NCBI GenBank assembly: GCA_002083555.1
Contig: MSXN01000009.1
Coordinates: 62,001-126,000, forward strand
Direction: 5' to 3'
From: Nitrospira sp. ST-bin5
GTDB taxonomy: Bacteria; Nitrospirota; Nitrospiria; Nitrospirales; Nitrospiraceae
Length of the DNA stretch: 64,000 nucleotides
The number at the start of each line of letters is the position of its first letter. The stretch's first letter is position 1. The position numbers and the translations under genes were made by a program. Shown one piece after another: positions 30,852 to 39,849 of this stretch. Under the pieces are notes generated by a model that ran no database searches, was not told the DNA's origin, and worked only from the letters and a program-made list of their open reading frames with translations.

Positions 30852-31040
30852 ATGGCCACTCCAAGCATCAAGGAAGAAGCCCGCCGACTGGTGGACCACC
30901 TTCCAGAGAATTCCACTTGGGAAGACCTCATGCATGAGATCTATGTCCGCCAGACAATTGAAACAGGGTTAGCCGACAGCCATGCAGGGCGAACAACCGA
31001 TGTGGAGCGCGTGCGCTCCTCATTCGGACTCCCGAAATGA
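30852..31040 (+). CDS. antitoxin of ParE/RelE-type pair
   Basis: 62 residues: MATPSIKEEARRLVDHLPENSTWEDLMHEIYVRQTIETGLADSHAGRTTDVERVRSSFGL. The pattern of a helix with WEDLMHEIYVRQxIExGLxD, then a Gly-rich turn, is common in small antitoxins upstream of ParE/RelE toxins. No DNA-binding motif is obvious. It overlaps the toxin start by 4 bases (ATGA). Confidence 0.75.
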   Translation: MATPSIKEEARRLVDHLPENSTWEDLMHEIYVRQTIETGLADSHAGRTTDVERVRSSFGLPK

Positions 31041-31321
31041 AGGTCCACTGGACCGACACGGCGATAGGCCATCTTCGAAGCCTTCATGCCTACATCGGAC
31101 AAAGCTCGCCGGAGTATGCACAGCGTGTTGTTGACCGCCTGACAAGACGTTCTCAGCAGATCGGTAATTTCCCACAATCCGGCCGCATCGTTCCCGAAGC
31201 CGAGCGTCCACAAATTCGTGAGGTTCTTGAGGGGCCCTACCGGATCATGTATCACATCAAGCCCGATCAAGTGGATGTCATCGCAGTGATTCATGGATCG
31301 CAACAAACACCATGGACCTAA
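31037..31321 (+). CDS. ParE/RelE-family toxin
   Basis: 94 residues: VHWTDTAIGHLRSLHAYIGQSSPEYAQRVVDRLTRRSQQIGNFPQSGRIVPEAERPQIREVLEGPYRIMYHIKPDQVDVIAVIHGSQ. The two-helix hairpin followed by the REVLxGPYRIxY strand core is diagnostic of the ParE/RelE superfamily. ParE-type members poison gyrase and RelE-type members cut mRNA; the lack of a clear RelE catalytic set leans to ParE. Translationally coupled to the antitoxin. Confidence 0.85.
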   Translation: MKVHWTDTAIGHLRSLHAYIGQSSPEYAQRVVDRLTRRSQQIGNFPQSGRIVPEAERPQIREVLEGPYRIMYHIKPDQVDVIAVIHGSQQTPWT

Positions 31322-31452
31322 TATAACCCGCCCTTCCTGCTTCGTCCGCGTCTTTAGTTGACAGCCTGCATCCCTCCATAAGACAGGTGCTGAGCCCCAG
31401 CTCTCCATCCTGCATGCGGAAACTGCTGGCCATGCTTAACAAAACGGAGGTA

Positions 31453-32444
31453 GGGTCATTGCTTGACTTTGCACCACTCCATTACCGTTTGCTGCTGAGG
31501 TGTGAGGGGTGTCGATTCAACCGAGTCTTGAATTTTCGAAATCCGCGAAGCGGACACGCCGAATCGCACGGCAACCAGGTTCAACGGTTCGTTCGCGGCG
31601 CGTCGCAACAACCACACAGCGGTCTGGTAGGCCTCTCGATGTGTACGAGCGACCATGGCTGCGGTCGAAATCCCATAGACTGCCGCGACGTGATTCATGA
31701 TCTCCCTCGCTTCCAGCCGCGTCGGATCAGTTTGCGCTAAGGGTACGTTCGCCGGTCGTTGATCAGGCAGGAGCATGGCCATGCGCTCCCGAAATGCCGG
31801 GCTTCCTAAAAAAATCTGGCCGGTGATTTGAGTCCACGGTGACGGGCGTCCGACGCCGTCCGCGACGAACTGCTGATAGTGCTGCCGAGCGCGGTCTTGG
31901 GCTGCATCAAACAGACCGAGCACGCTCGTCACATCTAGCCATGGCGGAGCCGTGCGCAGCCCCGCCGTCGCCCCATAACTGCTCCACAGCCATTCCTGCG
32001 GAGCCAAAACCATTCCCGCCCGAACGGGATTCAACACCACATACCGACAGAGTTCCAGGAGATAACTTTCCCGCTCGACGACCAGACTTTTGAATCGGCC
32101 TTGCAGCAGATGGCCGACCCGGCGATGTCGCCAATTAAAGCGCTGGGTATAAGACCCATTGAGGCGTCGCATGCCGCGACTCAGGTTCGGTTCAGGCGTT
32201 TCGAGCAGCAGGTGATAGTGATTGCCCATCAGGCAATAGGCATAGCAGCGCCAGTGCTGTTGGAGGATTTCGTCACCGAACAATTTCAGGAAATGCTGTC
32301 GGTCGGTCTCGTCGTGAAAGATCGGTTGCTGATTATTGCCGCGCGCGGTGAGGTGGTAGAGGGCGCCGGGATATTCCACGCGCAGTTGGCGAGCCATGGG
32401 GGCGGAGCGTAAGCAGCGCACAGTGCAAAGTCAAGCAATGACCC
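31453..32444 (-). mobile_element. RAYT (REP-associated transposase) element with 22-bp inverted ends
   Basis: Perfect 22-bp inverted repeats at 31453-31474 and 32423-32444 enclose one transposase gene. The left end includes the gene's last codons and stop. The right-end region is duplicated in tandem (32315-32458 and 32459-32597), so a second right end lies at 32567-32588. A further partial copy of the outer motif (AATGACCCCATCTCTTT) is at 32709. No target duplication is evident. Confidence 0.75.
31456..32397 (-). CDS. REP-associated tyrosine transposase (RAYT, Y1_Tnp)
   Basis: 313 residues from MARQLRVEYPGALYHLTARGNNQQPIF. It is an IS200-like Y1 HUH domain: GNHYHLLLETP holds the His pair, and CRYVVLNPVRAGMV the catalytic tyrosine. 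The C-terminal region (about 230-313) has a helix-turn-helix-like segment, EPLNLVAVRFGVSASRISKIQD. RAYTs cleave single-stranded DNA at REP hairpins. The gene appears complete. An upstream in-frame ATG at 32421 is discounted because residue 1 above matches the family start. Confidence 0.9.
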   Translation of the reverse strand: MARQLRVEYPGALYHLTARGNNQQPIFHDETDRQHFLKLFGDEILQQHWRCYAYCLMGNHYHLLLETPEPNLSRGMRRLNGSYTQRFNWRHRRVGHLLQGRFKSLVVERESYLLELCRYVVLNPVRAGMVLAPQEWLWSSYGATAGLRTAPPWLDVTSVLGLFDAAQDRARQHYQQFVADGVGRPSPWTQITGQIFLGSPAFRERMAMLLPDQRPANVPLAQTDPTRLEAREIMNHVAAVYGISTAAMVARTHREAYQTAVWLLRRAANEPLNLVAVRFGVSASRISKIQDSVESTPLTPQQQTVMEWCKVKQ

Positions 32445-32597
32445 CCATCTCTTTCCCCTGAAAGATCGGTTGCTGATTATTGCCGCGCGCGGTGAGGTGG
32501 TAGAGGGCGCCGGGATATTCCACGCGCAGTTGGCGAGCCATGGGGGTGGAGCGTAAGCAGCGCACAGTGCAAAGTCAAGCAATGACCCCATCTCTTT
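32315..32597. repeat. tandem duplication of the RAYT 5' end (two units of about 144 bp)
   Basis: Unit 1 is 32315-32458 and unit 2 is 32459-32597. They differ by a C/T change and a one-base deletion in a C-run. Each holds the first 27 transposase codons, the start codon and the right inverted end. The second copy's ORF does not continue into transposase. No other gene is seen in 32598-32751. Confidence 0.85.
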
Positions 32598-32751
32598 ACG
32601 CGAAGGGGGAGGGAAAGGAGCGATCCACGTTTTTGTTGCTGAGAGGGCGGAGTGAAGAGCGGTAGACCTCCGATGTGGGGGGGGCATTGTGACTCGGAGC
32701 TACCTCACAATGACCCCATCTCTTTCCCATTCATACGTCATACGTTCCTGC

Positions 32752-33756
32752 TCAGGGTGCTCGCGTGATGATAACTGTATATTCTTTCGGTATTCCAATT
32801 AGTGGGGTGACGACGATGGGAATAGAAGGATTCTGGCCCACTATCAGATTGATACTCGCTGACGGCAACCCCGAAGTCGCCGGCAGATTGTTGATCGTCA
32901 ATGTTGCTGTCGAGTCTAGCACCGTTGCGGTGACCGTGGTACTCGCTGTCGCATTTGGAGCCGCAACATTGTAACTCGTGGTCGTAGCACTGAACGTTGG
33001 GCTCAAGAGGCCCGCCGACACGGTCAAACCCTGGAGATCTTTAACCCCTCCGCGATTCACGTTCACAACATAGGTTTTGCTCGTGACTCCATCTTGCGCG
33101 ATCACCAAAACATTGACGGGCGTGGTACTGGGGGCTGCCGGCAGGGTGATCGGCAGAGAGGTTCCCAGGACCCCATTGATATACACTGTGGCATTGGAGT
33201 CTGACTTCGTTGCGGCGACGGTCACGCTGTTCACGCTACTGGTAACATCGACACTATAGGGCCCGGTGTTGGCTGTCGTGAAGGTCGGGCTCCAGCTTCC
33301 CGGCGTGACAGTCAGGCCCGTGAGGTTCGCATTGTTCGCCCCAAACCGATTCACATTTATAATGTAAGTATTCTGACTATTATTCTGTGCAGTGACAACG
33401 ACGCGGATCGTTGTTATAGATCCCGGTGCCTCAAGCGGTACGAGTTCTTCCTGTCCTACCGGAGTCGCCACCCCGTTAATCGTCCTCGTTGCAGTGGCGT
33501 TCTGAGGAGACGCGGCAACGTTCACACTGGCGACCGACGTCAAAACGTCGACCGTATAGTTGAGAGTATCAGGTAAAAACCCCGGCTGAAGGAGTCCAGA
33601 ACTAACCGTCAGGCTGGACAGTTTTGCATCTGGCGATAACGGTGTTGGCGGCGCCGGTGCGTTCGACACGTCTGAACAGGCTCCCAGGCCTAGAGCGACG
33701 AGGAGTGAAACGAAAACGGTCCAGGTTGTGTGTCGGCTGAAAAGATGCGTACCCAT
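32752..33756 (-). CDS. lipoprotein with cadherin-like beta-sandwich repeats
   Basis: 334 residues from MGTHLFSRHT. The lipobox LGLGAC gives C27. The mature part has three or so repeats of about 90 residues, each starting with LxxLTVSxGxLxPxF and including NYTVDV or SVDVTSSVxSVTVAA and ending in YxVNVNR: the Cadherin-like (PF12733) beta sandwich. Such proteins are surface or periplasmic and act in adhesion or carbohydrate binding. An upstream ATG at 33843 lacks a signal-peptide fit. Confidence 0.75.
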   Translation of the reverse strand: MGTHLFSRHTTWTVFVSLLVALGLGACSDVSNAPAPPTPLSPDAKLSSLTVSSGLLQPGFLPDTLNYTVDVLTSVASVNVAASPQNATATRTINGVATPVGQEELVPLEAPGSITTIRVVVTAQNNSQNTYIINVNRFGANNANLTGLTVTPGSWSPTFTTANTGPYSVDVTSSVNSVTVAATKSDSNATVYINGVLGTSLPITLPAAPSTTPVNVLVIAQDGVTSKTYVVNVNRGGVKDLQGLTVSAGLLSPTFSATTTSYNVAAPNATASTTVTATVLDSTATLTINNLPATSGLPSASINLIVGQNPSIPIVVTPLIGIPKEYTVIITRAP

Positions 33757-33952
33757 TGTAGAGCCTCGGTGATAAATGGAACTCGTTTCCAGTGGTGACG
33801 AGCTCGGATGACTGATACTTCTCGACATCGGCATCATAGTCAATGGAGGGGGGCGTAGTCTACCCTACGGAGGTAGAGTCCTCAGTAACACTTGGGGGGT
33901 GGTGACGGCTCTCGGACTCGACCTCCGTCCCGGCGCCTGCTCGGACTCATTC

Positions 33953-33981
33953 TTGAACTTCCCCGACCCATTTGCTATCCT
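33953..33981 (+). promoter_or_regulatory. purH promoter
   Basis: TTGAAC (33953-33958), 17-bp spacer, TATCCT (33976-33981), giving a leader of about 54 nt to the purH ATG. No purine riboswitch or PurR box is recognised. Confidence 0.5.
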
Positions 33982-34041
33982 TCGCCCGCCTTCCAAGAGA
34001 CAAACCATTACTTTATCGAGCATTTCTGAAGGAGTGTTGAT

Positions 34042-35604
34042 ATGGCCAGCATCAAGCGGGCGCTGATTAGTGTTTCAGATAAGACAGGAGTCGTTGAGAT
34101 GGCCAAGGGCTTGGAAGCTCTTGGGGCAGAAATTCTTTCGACGGGCGGGACGGCCAAGGCCTTGCGTGATGCGGGTGTGAAGGTCACGGATGTGGCGGCC
34201 TATACAGGTTCGCCGGAGATTCTTGATGGTCGTGTGAAGACGCTCCATCCGAAAATCCATGGCGGGTTACTCGGTCGTCGCTCGGTGCCGGCTCATGTCG
34301 ATCAGATGAAACAGCACAATATCGGTCCGATCGATGTCGTGGTGGTGAATCTCTATCCCTTTGAAGCCACCATTGCGAAGCCGAATTGTCTGTTTGAAGA
34401 GGCGATTGAGAATATCGATATCGGCGGTCCGTCGATGCTGCGTTCCGCGGCGAAGAACCATGAAGATGTGCTGGTCGTGGTCGATCCGGCGGACTATACG
34501 CGGGTATTGGATGCGGCAAAGGCGGGGACGGCCTCGCCTGCGTTGCGTCGCGAGCTGGCGATGAAGGTGTTTCAGCATACGGCGCGCTATGACAGTCTGA
34601 TTGCGGGCTATCTCGAAAAACAGGTGCAGGGCGGGCAGGAGGGGGCCGTCAAGTTCCCCAAGATCCTCTCGCTGCAATTCGAGTTGGCGGAGACGCTGCG
34701 GTACGGAGAGAATCCTCACCAGCAGGGCGCGTTCTATCGTGAATTCAACTCCAATGAGCCGTCGGTGTCGCGCGGGAAGATTCTGCACGGGAAGGCGATG
34801 TCGTACAATAACTTCCTCGACGCGAATTCGGCCCTCGAACTGGCGAAAGAGTATGACGAGTGCGCGGTCGCCATTATCAAGCACAACAATCCCTGCGGTG
34901 TGGCGCTGGGCGCGACGCCCGTCGAAGCCTATGTGAAGGCGCGGGCGACGGATCCGGTCTCGGCGTTCGGCGGCGTCCTGGCGTTCAACCGGCCGGTCGA
35001 TCTGGCCACCGCCAAGGAAATCACCTCGACCTTCGTCGAGGTCGTGATTGCCCCGGGGTTTGCCGATGACGCGCTGGCTGAATTGAAGCGCAAGAAGGAT
35101 TTGCGGTTGCTCGATGTCGGTCCGCTCACGAAGGTGAAACAGGTTGGACTCGACCTCAAAAAACTCGTCGGCGGATTGATCGTGCAGGATCGCGATTTGG
35201 GCGTGTTGGCGGACCTTCGTACGCTGCAAGTCCCGACGGCACGCAAGCCCACGGACGAGGAATATGCGGCCTGCGCTTTCGCGTGGAAGGTCTGTAAACA
35301 TGTGAAGTCGAACGCCATCATTTACGCGACGCCGGGCCAGACGGTCGGGATCGGCGCCGGGCAAATGAGCCGCGTCGACAGCGTGAAGCTGGCGGTGATG
35401 AAAGCGCAGATGCCGGTGAAGGGCTGCGTGATGGCCTCAGACGCGTTTTTCCCGTTCCGCGACGGTCTTGATGCGGCGGCGCAAGCCGGAATCACGGCGG
35501 TGATTCAGCCGGGCGGGTCGATTCGCGATGCCGAAATCATTAAGGCGGCGGACGAGCAGGGGTTGGCGATGATTATGACGGGGATGCGCCACTTCCGCCA
35601 TTAG
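34042..35604 (+). CDS. purH: bifunctional AICAR formyltransferase/IMP cyclohydrolase
   Basis: 520 residues carrying the last two steps of purine synthesis. The N-terminal MGS-like cyclohydrolase domain (about 1-200) begins RALISVSDKTGVVEMAKGLEALGAEILSTGGTAKALRDAG. The C-terminal formyltransferase domain contains LRYGENPHQQGAFY, KHNNPCGVALG and the end block SDAFFPFRDGLDAAAQAGITAVIQPGGSIRD. AAGGAG precedes the ATG. purD lies 193 bases downstream. Confidence 0.97.
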   Translation: MASIKRALISVSDKTGVVEMAKGLEALGAEILSTGGTAKALRDAGVKVTDVAAYTGSPEILDGRVKTLHPKIHGGLLGRRSVPAHVDQMKQHNIGPIDVVVVNLYPFEATIAKPNCLFEEAIENIDIGGPSMLRSAAKNHEDVLVVVDPADYTRVLDAAKAGTASPALRRELAMKVFQHTARYDSLIAGYLEKQVQGGQEGAVKFPKILSLQFELAETLRYGENPHQQGAFYREFNSNEPSVSRGKILHGKAMSYNNFLDANSALELAKEYDECAVAIIKHNNPCGVALGATPVEAYVKARATDPVSAFGGVLAFNRPVDLATAKEITSTFVEVVIAPGFADDALAELKRKKDLRLLDVGPLTKVKQVGLDLKKLVGGLIVQDRDLGVLADLRTLQVPTARKPTDEEYAACAFAWKVCKHVKSNAIIYATPGQTVGIGAGQMSRVDSVKLAVMKAQMPVKGCVMASDAFFPFRDGLDAAAQAGITAVIQPGGSIRDAEIIKAADEQGLAMIMTGMRHFRH

Positions 35605-35674
35605 TCGGATGCTGAAACAGGCCCCCAACTTCGTTCTCGGCTCGGAAAAATCCTCAACGTAGCCCACCGGGACA

Positions 35675-35692
35675 GAGCTACTTTTGTAGCTC
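35675..35692. other. perfect 7-bp hairpin between purH and purD
   Basis: GAGCTAC (35675-35681) and GTAGCTC (35686-35692) with a TTTT loop. No T-run follows, so it is not an intrinsic terminator by the usual rule. It may reduce readthrough or stabilise the purH mRNA end. Confidence 0.4.
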
Positions 35693-35797
35693 GGGGAGGG
35701 TGGGTGAGAAAGGTACGCCTCCGGTTTTGACTCACCTGCGGCCTTGCAGGATGATCATTTTGAGAAGCCTCATTAATTTAATGCACCTAAGAGCATC

Positions 35798-37069
35798 ATG
35801 AAAATTCTTGTCGTCGGAAGCGGTGGGCGGGAACACACGATGGTGTGGAAGCTCTCGCAGAGTTCGCGGAAGCCGCAAATTTTTTGCGCGCCGGGGAATG
35901 CCGGGATTGAGTCGCTGGCGGCTTGTCTGCCGATCAAGGCGGACGATATTACGGCCCTCAAAGATTTTGTCATCAAGGAACAGGTCGATCTGACGGTGGT
36001 GGGCCCGGAAGTGCCGCTGGCGAACGGCATTGTCGATGAGTTTCGGAAGGCCAAGTTGAAAATCTTCGGTCCCACCAAGAATGCCGCCCGGTTGGAATCC
36101 AGCAAGATCTTTTCGAAGGATGTGATGGCCTTGGCCAAGATTCCAACGGCGCGGGCGAAGAGCTTTGAAAAGATGGAAGAGGCGCTCGCGTATGTCGAGG
36201 TGCACGAACTTCCGGTCGTTATTAAGGCCGATGGGTTGGCCCAGGGCAAGGGCGTGATCATTGCCACCACTCGCGAGCAGGCGAGGCAGGCGATCGTCGA
36301 TTCGATGGAGCATGCCGTCTTCGGTCAGGCCGGCCAGCGGGTACTCATTGAGCAATTCCTCGACGGCGAAGAGCTCACCATCATGGCGTTTACGGATGGT
36401 AAGGCGGTGGTGCCCATGTTGCCGGCACAGGACCACAAGCGTGTGGGCGATGGCGACACGGGGCTCAATACCGGAGGAATGGGCGCCTACTGTCCGGCAC
36501 CGTTGGGCACCCCGGCGTTGCGTATGCAAATCACTCGTGACGTGTTGCAGCCGATCGTGGCGGCGATGTCCCGGATGGGCTCTCCGTTTCAAGGGGTGCT
36601 ATACGCCGGAATCATGGTCGTGAAGGGCGTGCCCTATGTGCTTGAGTTCAATGCGCGCATGGGCGACCCGGAAACGCAGGTGGTATTGCCGCTGCTGAAA
36701 TCTGATCTCATCGATGTGATCGAAGCCGTCGTTGAGCATCGGCTGGATCAGTTGACGGTGGAGTGGCATGACGACTGTGCCGTGTGCGTGGTGATGACGT
36801 CGGAGGGTTATCCCGGCAGTTATGAAACGGGAAAGGCCATCCACGGACTTGCTGACGGCGAGACCTCAGCGACGGTATTTCATGCCGGAACTGTCCGAAA
36901 GGGCTCTGACGTGGTAACCGCCGGCGGCCGGGTGTTAGGCGTCACCGGGCGCGGGCCAACGATTGCGGAGGCGCAGCAGGCCGCCTACCGGCAGGTTCAG
37001 AGGATTTCTTTTGACGGACAGCATTACCGGACGGATATTGCCCATCGCGCTCTTCGGCGCAGCAGTTAG
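35798..37069 (+). CDS. purD: phosphoribosylamine-glycine ligase (GARS)
   Basis: 423 residues. It makes GAR from phosphoribosylamine and glycine. N-terminus MKILVVGSGGREHTMVWKL; ATP-grasp core with LPVVIKADGLAQGKGVIIA, GEELTIMAFTDGKAVVPMLPAQDHKRVGDGDTGLNTGGMGAYCP and the metal site EFNARMGDPETQVVLPLL. Full length. The threonylcarbamoyl-AMP synthase gene begins 25 bases downstream. Confidence 0.97.
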   Translation: MKILVVGSGGREHTMVWKLSQSSRKPQIFCAPGNAGIESLAACLPIKADDITALKDFVIKEQVDLTVVGPEVPLANGIVDEFRKAKLKIFGPTKNAARLESSKIFSKDVMALAKIPTARAKSFEKMEEALAYVEVHELPVVIKADGLAQGKGVIIATTREQARQAIVDSMEHAVFGQAGQRVLIEQFLDGEELTIMAFTDGKAVVPMLPAQDHKRVGDGDTGLNTGGMGAYCPAPLGTPALRMQITRDVLQPIVAAMSRMGSPFQGVLYAGIMVVKGVPYVLEFNARMGDPETQVVLPLLKSDLIDVIEAVVEHRLDQLTVEWHDDCAVCVVMTSEGYPGSYETGKAIHGLADGETSATVFHAGTVRKGSDVVTAGGRVLGVTGRGPTIAEAQQAAYRQVQRISFDGQHYRTDIAHRALRRSS

Positions 37070-37094
37070 CAGTTCCACGCATTCCGCACCTTCC

Positions 37095-37742
37095 ATGGCT
37101 GTCATCGAGTCGTACGCTTCAGCAGATTCAACCGTGTTTTTCCCCCGGATTACCCGATTGGTACAGGGCGGCGGGGTGCTCGCGGTTCCCACCGAAACCT
37201 ATTATGGTCTCGGGGTGAATCCGTTCGATGGGGCGGCAGCCGCGCGCCTGCTTTCCATTAAAGGACGGCCGGACGGGAAGCCCATTTTGATTCTCATTGG
37301 CGATCAGGCTCAGCTTCAAGATCTTGTCGCCGATGTGTCTCCTGCCGCGCAGGCGCTGATGGAGGCCTTTTGGCCGGGACCTCTGACGCTGGTGTTTTCC
37401 GCCGGCCCAAGACTTCCAACGGCTATCACGGCGGGGACCAGCACGGTCGGGGTTCGTCACACGTCTCACGCCGCTCTCGCGAAGCTTCTTCGACATACGG
37501 GACCCTTGACGGGTACGAGTGCGAATCGCTCAGGAGAGTCGCCGGTTCACACTGCGGCCGAGGTGGAACGGACGATCGGCACCATGGTCGATGTCATCGT
37601 TGACGGTGGCCCCACGCAGGGCGGATTACCGTCGACGGTGTTGAGCGTGTGTGACGGTGTGCGGATGATTCGTGAAGGGCCGATCGATCGAGCGATGATT
37701 CAACAGGCGCTTGTGGCGCGAGGATTTCACCTCAAGCCGTGA
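37095..37742 (+). CDS. tsaC: L-threonylcarbamoyladenylate synthase (YrdC/Sua5 domain)
   Basis: 215 residues starting MAVIESYASADS. It makes threonylcarbamoyl-AMP for the t6A37 tRNA modification. YrdC features: GGVLAVPTETYYGLGVNPFD, IKGRPDGKPILILI, FWPGPLTLVF, VGVRHTSH and GPLTGTSANRSGE. It lacks the extra Sua5 C-terminal domain, so it is TsaC-like. An upstream in-frame ATG at 36963 lies inside purD and is rejected. Confidence 0.9.
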   Translation: MAVIESYASADSTVFFPRITRLVQGGGVLAVPTETYYGLGVNPFDGAAAARLLSIKGRPDGKPILILIGDQAQLQDLVADVSPAAQALMEAFWPGPLTLVFSAGPRLPTAITAGTSTVGVRHTSHAALAKLLRHTGPLTGTSANRSGESPVHTAAEVERTIGTMVDVIVDGGPTQGGLPSTVLSVCDGVRMIREGPIDRAMIQQALVARGFHLKP

Positions 37743-37788
37743 GAAGTATGCTATACATCCGCGCATGGATGTCAGAAAGGAGGGTCGT

Positions 37789-38190
37789 ATGGTGAATGTG
37801 CTGCGTCAGCGAATGCTTGTCGGGATAGTGGCGGTGGTGGGGGTGGCGGTGTCGGGCTGTGACTATTGGCCGCCTGCGCTTCAGGCCCAGGTGGAACAGC
37901 TCCGCTCAGAAGTACAAACGGTGAATATGGAGAAGGCTCAGCTTCAGAATCAGATCAACGATCTGTCTAAGGCGAAGCAAGATCTACAGACCCAAGTCGA
38001 TGACCTGGGACGGATGAATCGTGAAAAGACCGGAATGATCTCAAGCCTTCAGAATCAGGTCGAAGCGCTGCGGGTCAAGGCGGTTAAGGCGATGGCTCCA
38101 AAGGCCCCGGCAAAGGCCGTTGCCAAGCCAACGGCAAAACCTGCCGCCAAGGCTCCTGTGAAGAAGCAAGTTCCCGCCAAGCGAAAGTAG
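37789..38190 (+). CDS. coiled-coil lipoprotein with Lys/Ala/Pro-rich tail
   Basis: 133 residues, started at 37789 with AAGGAGG five bases upstream. The lipobox AVSGC gives C24. Residues 30-90 are a leucine-zipper-like coiled coil (VEQLRSEVQTVNMEKAQLQN). The last 40 residues repeat AKPxAK-type units like histone H1 tails, a charge suited to contact peptidoglycan, LPS or nucleic acid. An Lpp-like spacer role is possible but unproven. Confidence 0.65.
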   Translation: MVNVLRQRMLVGIVAVVGVAVSGCDYWPPALQAQVEQLRSEVQTVNMEKAQLQNQINDLSKAKQDLQTQVDDLGRMNREKTGMISSLQNQVEALRVKAVKAMAPKAPAKAVAKPTAKPAAKAPVKKQVPAKRK

Positions 38191-38205
38191 GACCGTACCG
38201 TCAGC

Positions 38206-38583
38206 CTACTTCTGGCTTGCGGTCGTGCTGGATGCAGGTGCGCTGCTGGCGGATGGAGTGGACGAGCTGGTCGTTCCTCCGGAAGCTGGTGGCGCAGATG
38301 GCGTCGATGACGCAGCTGCCGCTGGTGTCGCCGACGACTCAGCCGGCGCTGTCGTTGTGGCCGTGGGCGTTGGTTTGGTGGTCTCCCCGGTCGGCGGTTT
38401 CATCTTGTCCGAATAATCCGTAATGTACCAGCCGGATCCCTTGAACATGATTGCGGGTGCCGAAATGATTCGGCTGACGGATTTGCCGCATTTCGCGCAT
38501 GTGGCGACGGCTTCATCTTTCATGCTCTGTTTGAGTTCAAACGTATAGGAACAGTCGTGGCAGAGATATTCGTAAATAGGCAC
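38206..38583 (-). CDS. FmdB-family zinc-ribbon protein
   Basis: 125 residues. The N-terminal FmdB putative regulatory domain MPIYEYLCHDCSYTFELKQS has CxxC pairs C8/C11 and C29/C32 that bind zinc. The remaining half is a low-complexity Thr/Ser/Ala/Pro tail. FmdB was named as a regulator of amide-metabolism genes, but the general function is unknown. It is convergent with the lipoprotein gene at 37789, 15 bases away. Confidence 0.88.
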   Translation of the reverse strand: MPIYEYLCHDCSYTFELKQSMKDEAVATCAKCGKSVSRIISAPAIMFKGSGWYITDYSDKMKPPTGETTKPTPTATTTAPAESSATPAAAASSTPSAPPASGGTTSSSTPSASSAPASSTTASQK

Positions 38584-38652
38584 GTGTAACCCTCCGGAAT
38601 GCGTAGTCGATAATCTACCAATAACCCTTGTTGCGCGTGAGTCAAGTGGCGG

Positions 38653-39849
38653 TCATGCTGTCAGCTTACCAAACGCGGCAGCAATGCGATCCAATCCCTT
38701 CGTGATCGTGTCCATGCTGGTGGCATAGGACAAGCGAATGTGATGCTGGCTGCCGAACGGCTCACCGGGCACCACGGCCACGTGGGCTTCTTTCAAGAGA
38801 TAGTTGGCCAATGCTTGCGGTGAAGCCACCGGTCCGTTCGGTCCTGTTCGCCCCAGCACGCCGCCGATGTTGGGAAAGGCATAGAAGGCTCCTCCAGGCA
38901 TTCGGCAGGACACGCCAGGAATCGCATTAAGACGCTCCACCATGACTTTTCTTCGCCGGTCGAATTCCACCACCATCATTTCTGTAAACGGTCCGCCAAG
39001 CTTCAGCGCGGCGACGGCGGCTTTCTGCGAGATTGAGCAGGGATTCGATGTGCTTTGGCTCTGGATATTGGCCATGGCGGTCAGGAGCGGTTTGGGTCCG
39101 GCCGCATAGCCGATGCGCCATCCCGTCATCGCGTAGGCCTTGGAGACACCATTAATGATGACTGTGCGCTCGGCCACTTCAAGTCCCAGGGTGGCGATGC
39201 TGATATGCGTCGCTCCGTCGTAGAGCACTTTTTCATAAATTTCATCGGAGATGATCAGGAGGTTGTGCTTCACCGCGATGGTTGCAATGGCCTCCAGTGT
39301 GCGTTTGTCGTAAGTGGCTCCGGTCGGATTGCAGGGACTATTAACAATAATGGCCTTGGTGCGCGGAGTCACTAACTTCTGCAGCTCGTCAGGATTGATG
39401 GCATAGTCCTGGTCTTCCCTGGTCGGGAGCAGAACCGGGGTGGCATCGTTGAGGAGCGCCTGATCGGCGTAGGAGACCCAGTAGGGCGTTGGAATAATGA
39501 TCTCATCGCCGGCCTCGAGGAGGGCTTCGGCCACGTTATAGAGCGAGTGTTTGGCTCCGCAGGAGACCAAGATCTGGGCTTTTTCATAGCGCAACCCTTG
39601 CTCAGCGAGAAGTTTATCGGCAATGGCTTGACGAAGCTCGTCGATGCCCGACGAAGGGGTATATTTCGTAAAGCCGGCGCGAATGGCTGCTTCGGCCGCG
39701 GCCTTGACTGGTTCCGGTGTATCAAAATCCGGTTCCCCGGATGAGAAATCGACGACATCGATCCCTTGCGCAGCCATGGCTTTCGCGGTCGCGGTCATGG
39801 CCAATGTCGGAGACGGAGTGATTCGACTGACGCGTGCGGCGAGTTTCAT
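38653..39849 (-). CDS. aspC: aspartate aminotransferase, class I
   Basis: 398 residues. PLP-dependent exchange of the amino group between aspartate and 2-oxoglutarate. Motifs: VDFSSGEPDFDTPEPVK, VNSPCNPTGATYD, the PLP lysine in NGVSKAYAMTGWRIGYAAGP (K of VSKAYAMTG) and VPGEPFG. It fits the thermophilic/Bacillus-type AspB subgroup. It overlaps coaD by 4 bases, forming an rsmD-coaD-aspC operon. Confidence 0.93.
   Translation of the reverse strand: MKLAARVSRITPSPTLAMTATAKAMAAQGIDVVDFSSGEPDFDTPEPVKAAAEAAIRAGFTKYTPSSGIDELRQAIADKLLAEQGLRYEKAQILVSCGAKHSLYNVAEALLEAGDEIIIPTPYWVSYADQALLNDATPVLLPTREDQDYAINPDELQKLVTPRTKAIIVNSPCNPTGATYDKRTLEAIATIAVKHNLLIISDEIYEKVLYDGATHISIATLGLEVAERTVIINGVSKAYAMTGWRIGYAAGPKPLLTAMANIQSQSTSNPCSISQKAAVAALKLGGPFTEMMVVEFDRRRKVMVERLNAIPGVSCRMPGGAFYAFPNIGGVLGRTGPNGPVASPQALANYLLKEAHVAVVPGEPFGSQHHIRLSYATSMDTITKGLDRIAAAFGKLTA

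Noticed and set aside
27557..31321. TA cluster as part of an integron array
   Set aside because: No attC-like R''/R' pairs found between the modules, and genes lie on both strands.
34267..35364. Minus-strand ORF of 365 residues inside purH
   Set aside because: Arg/His-rich shadow of a conserved purH; no start signal and no recognisable domain.
35675..35692. Hairpin after purH as an intrinsic terminator
   Set aside because: No T-run follows the stem; the downstream bases are G-rich.
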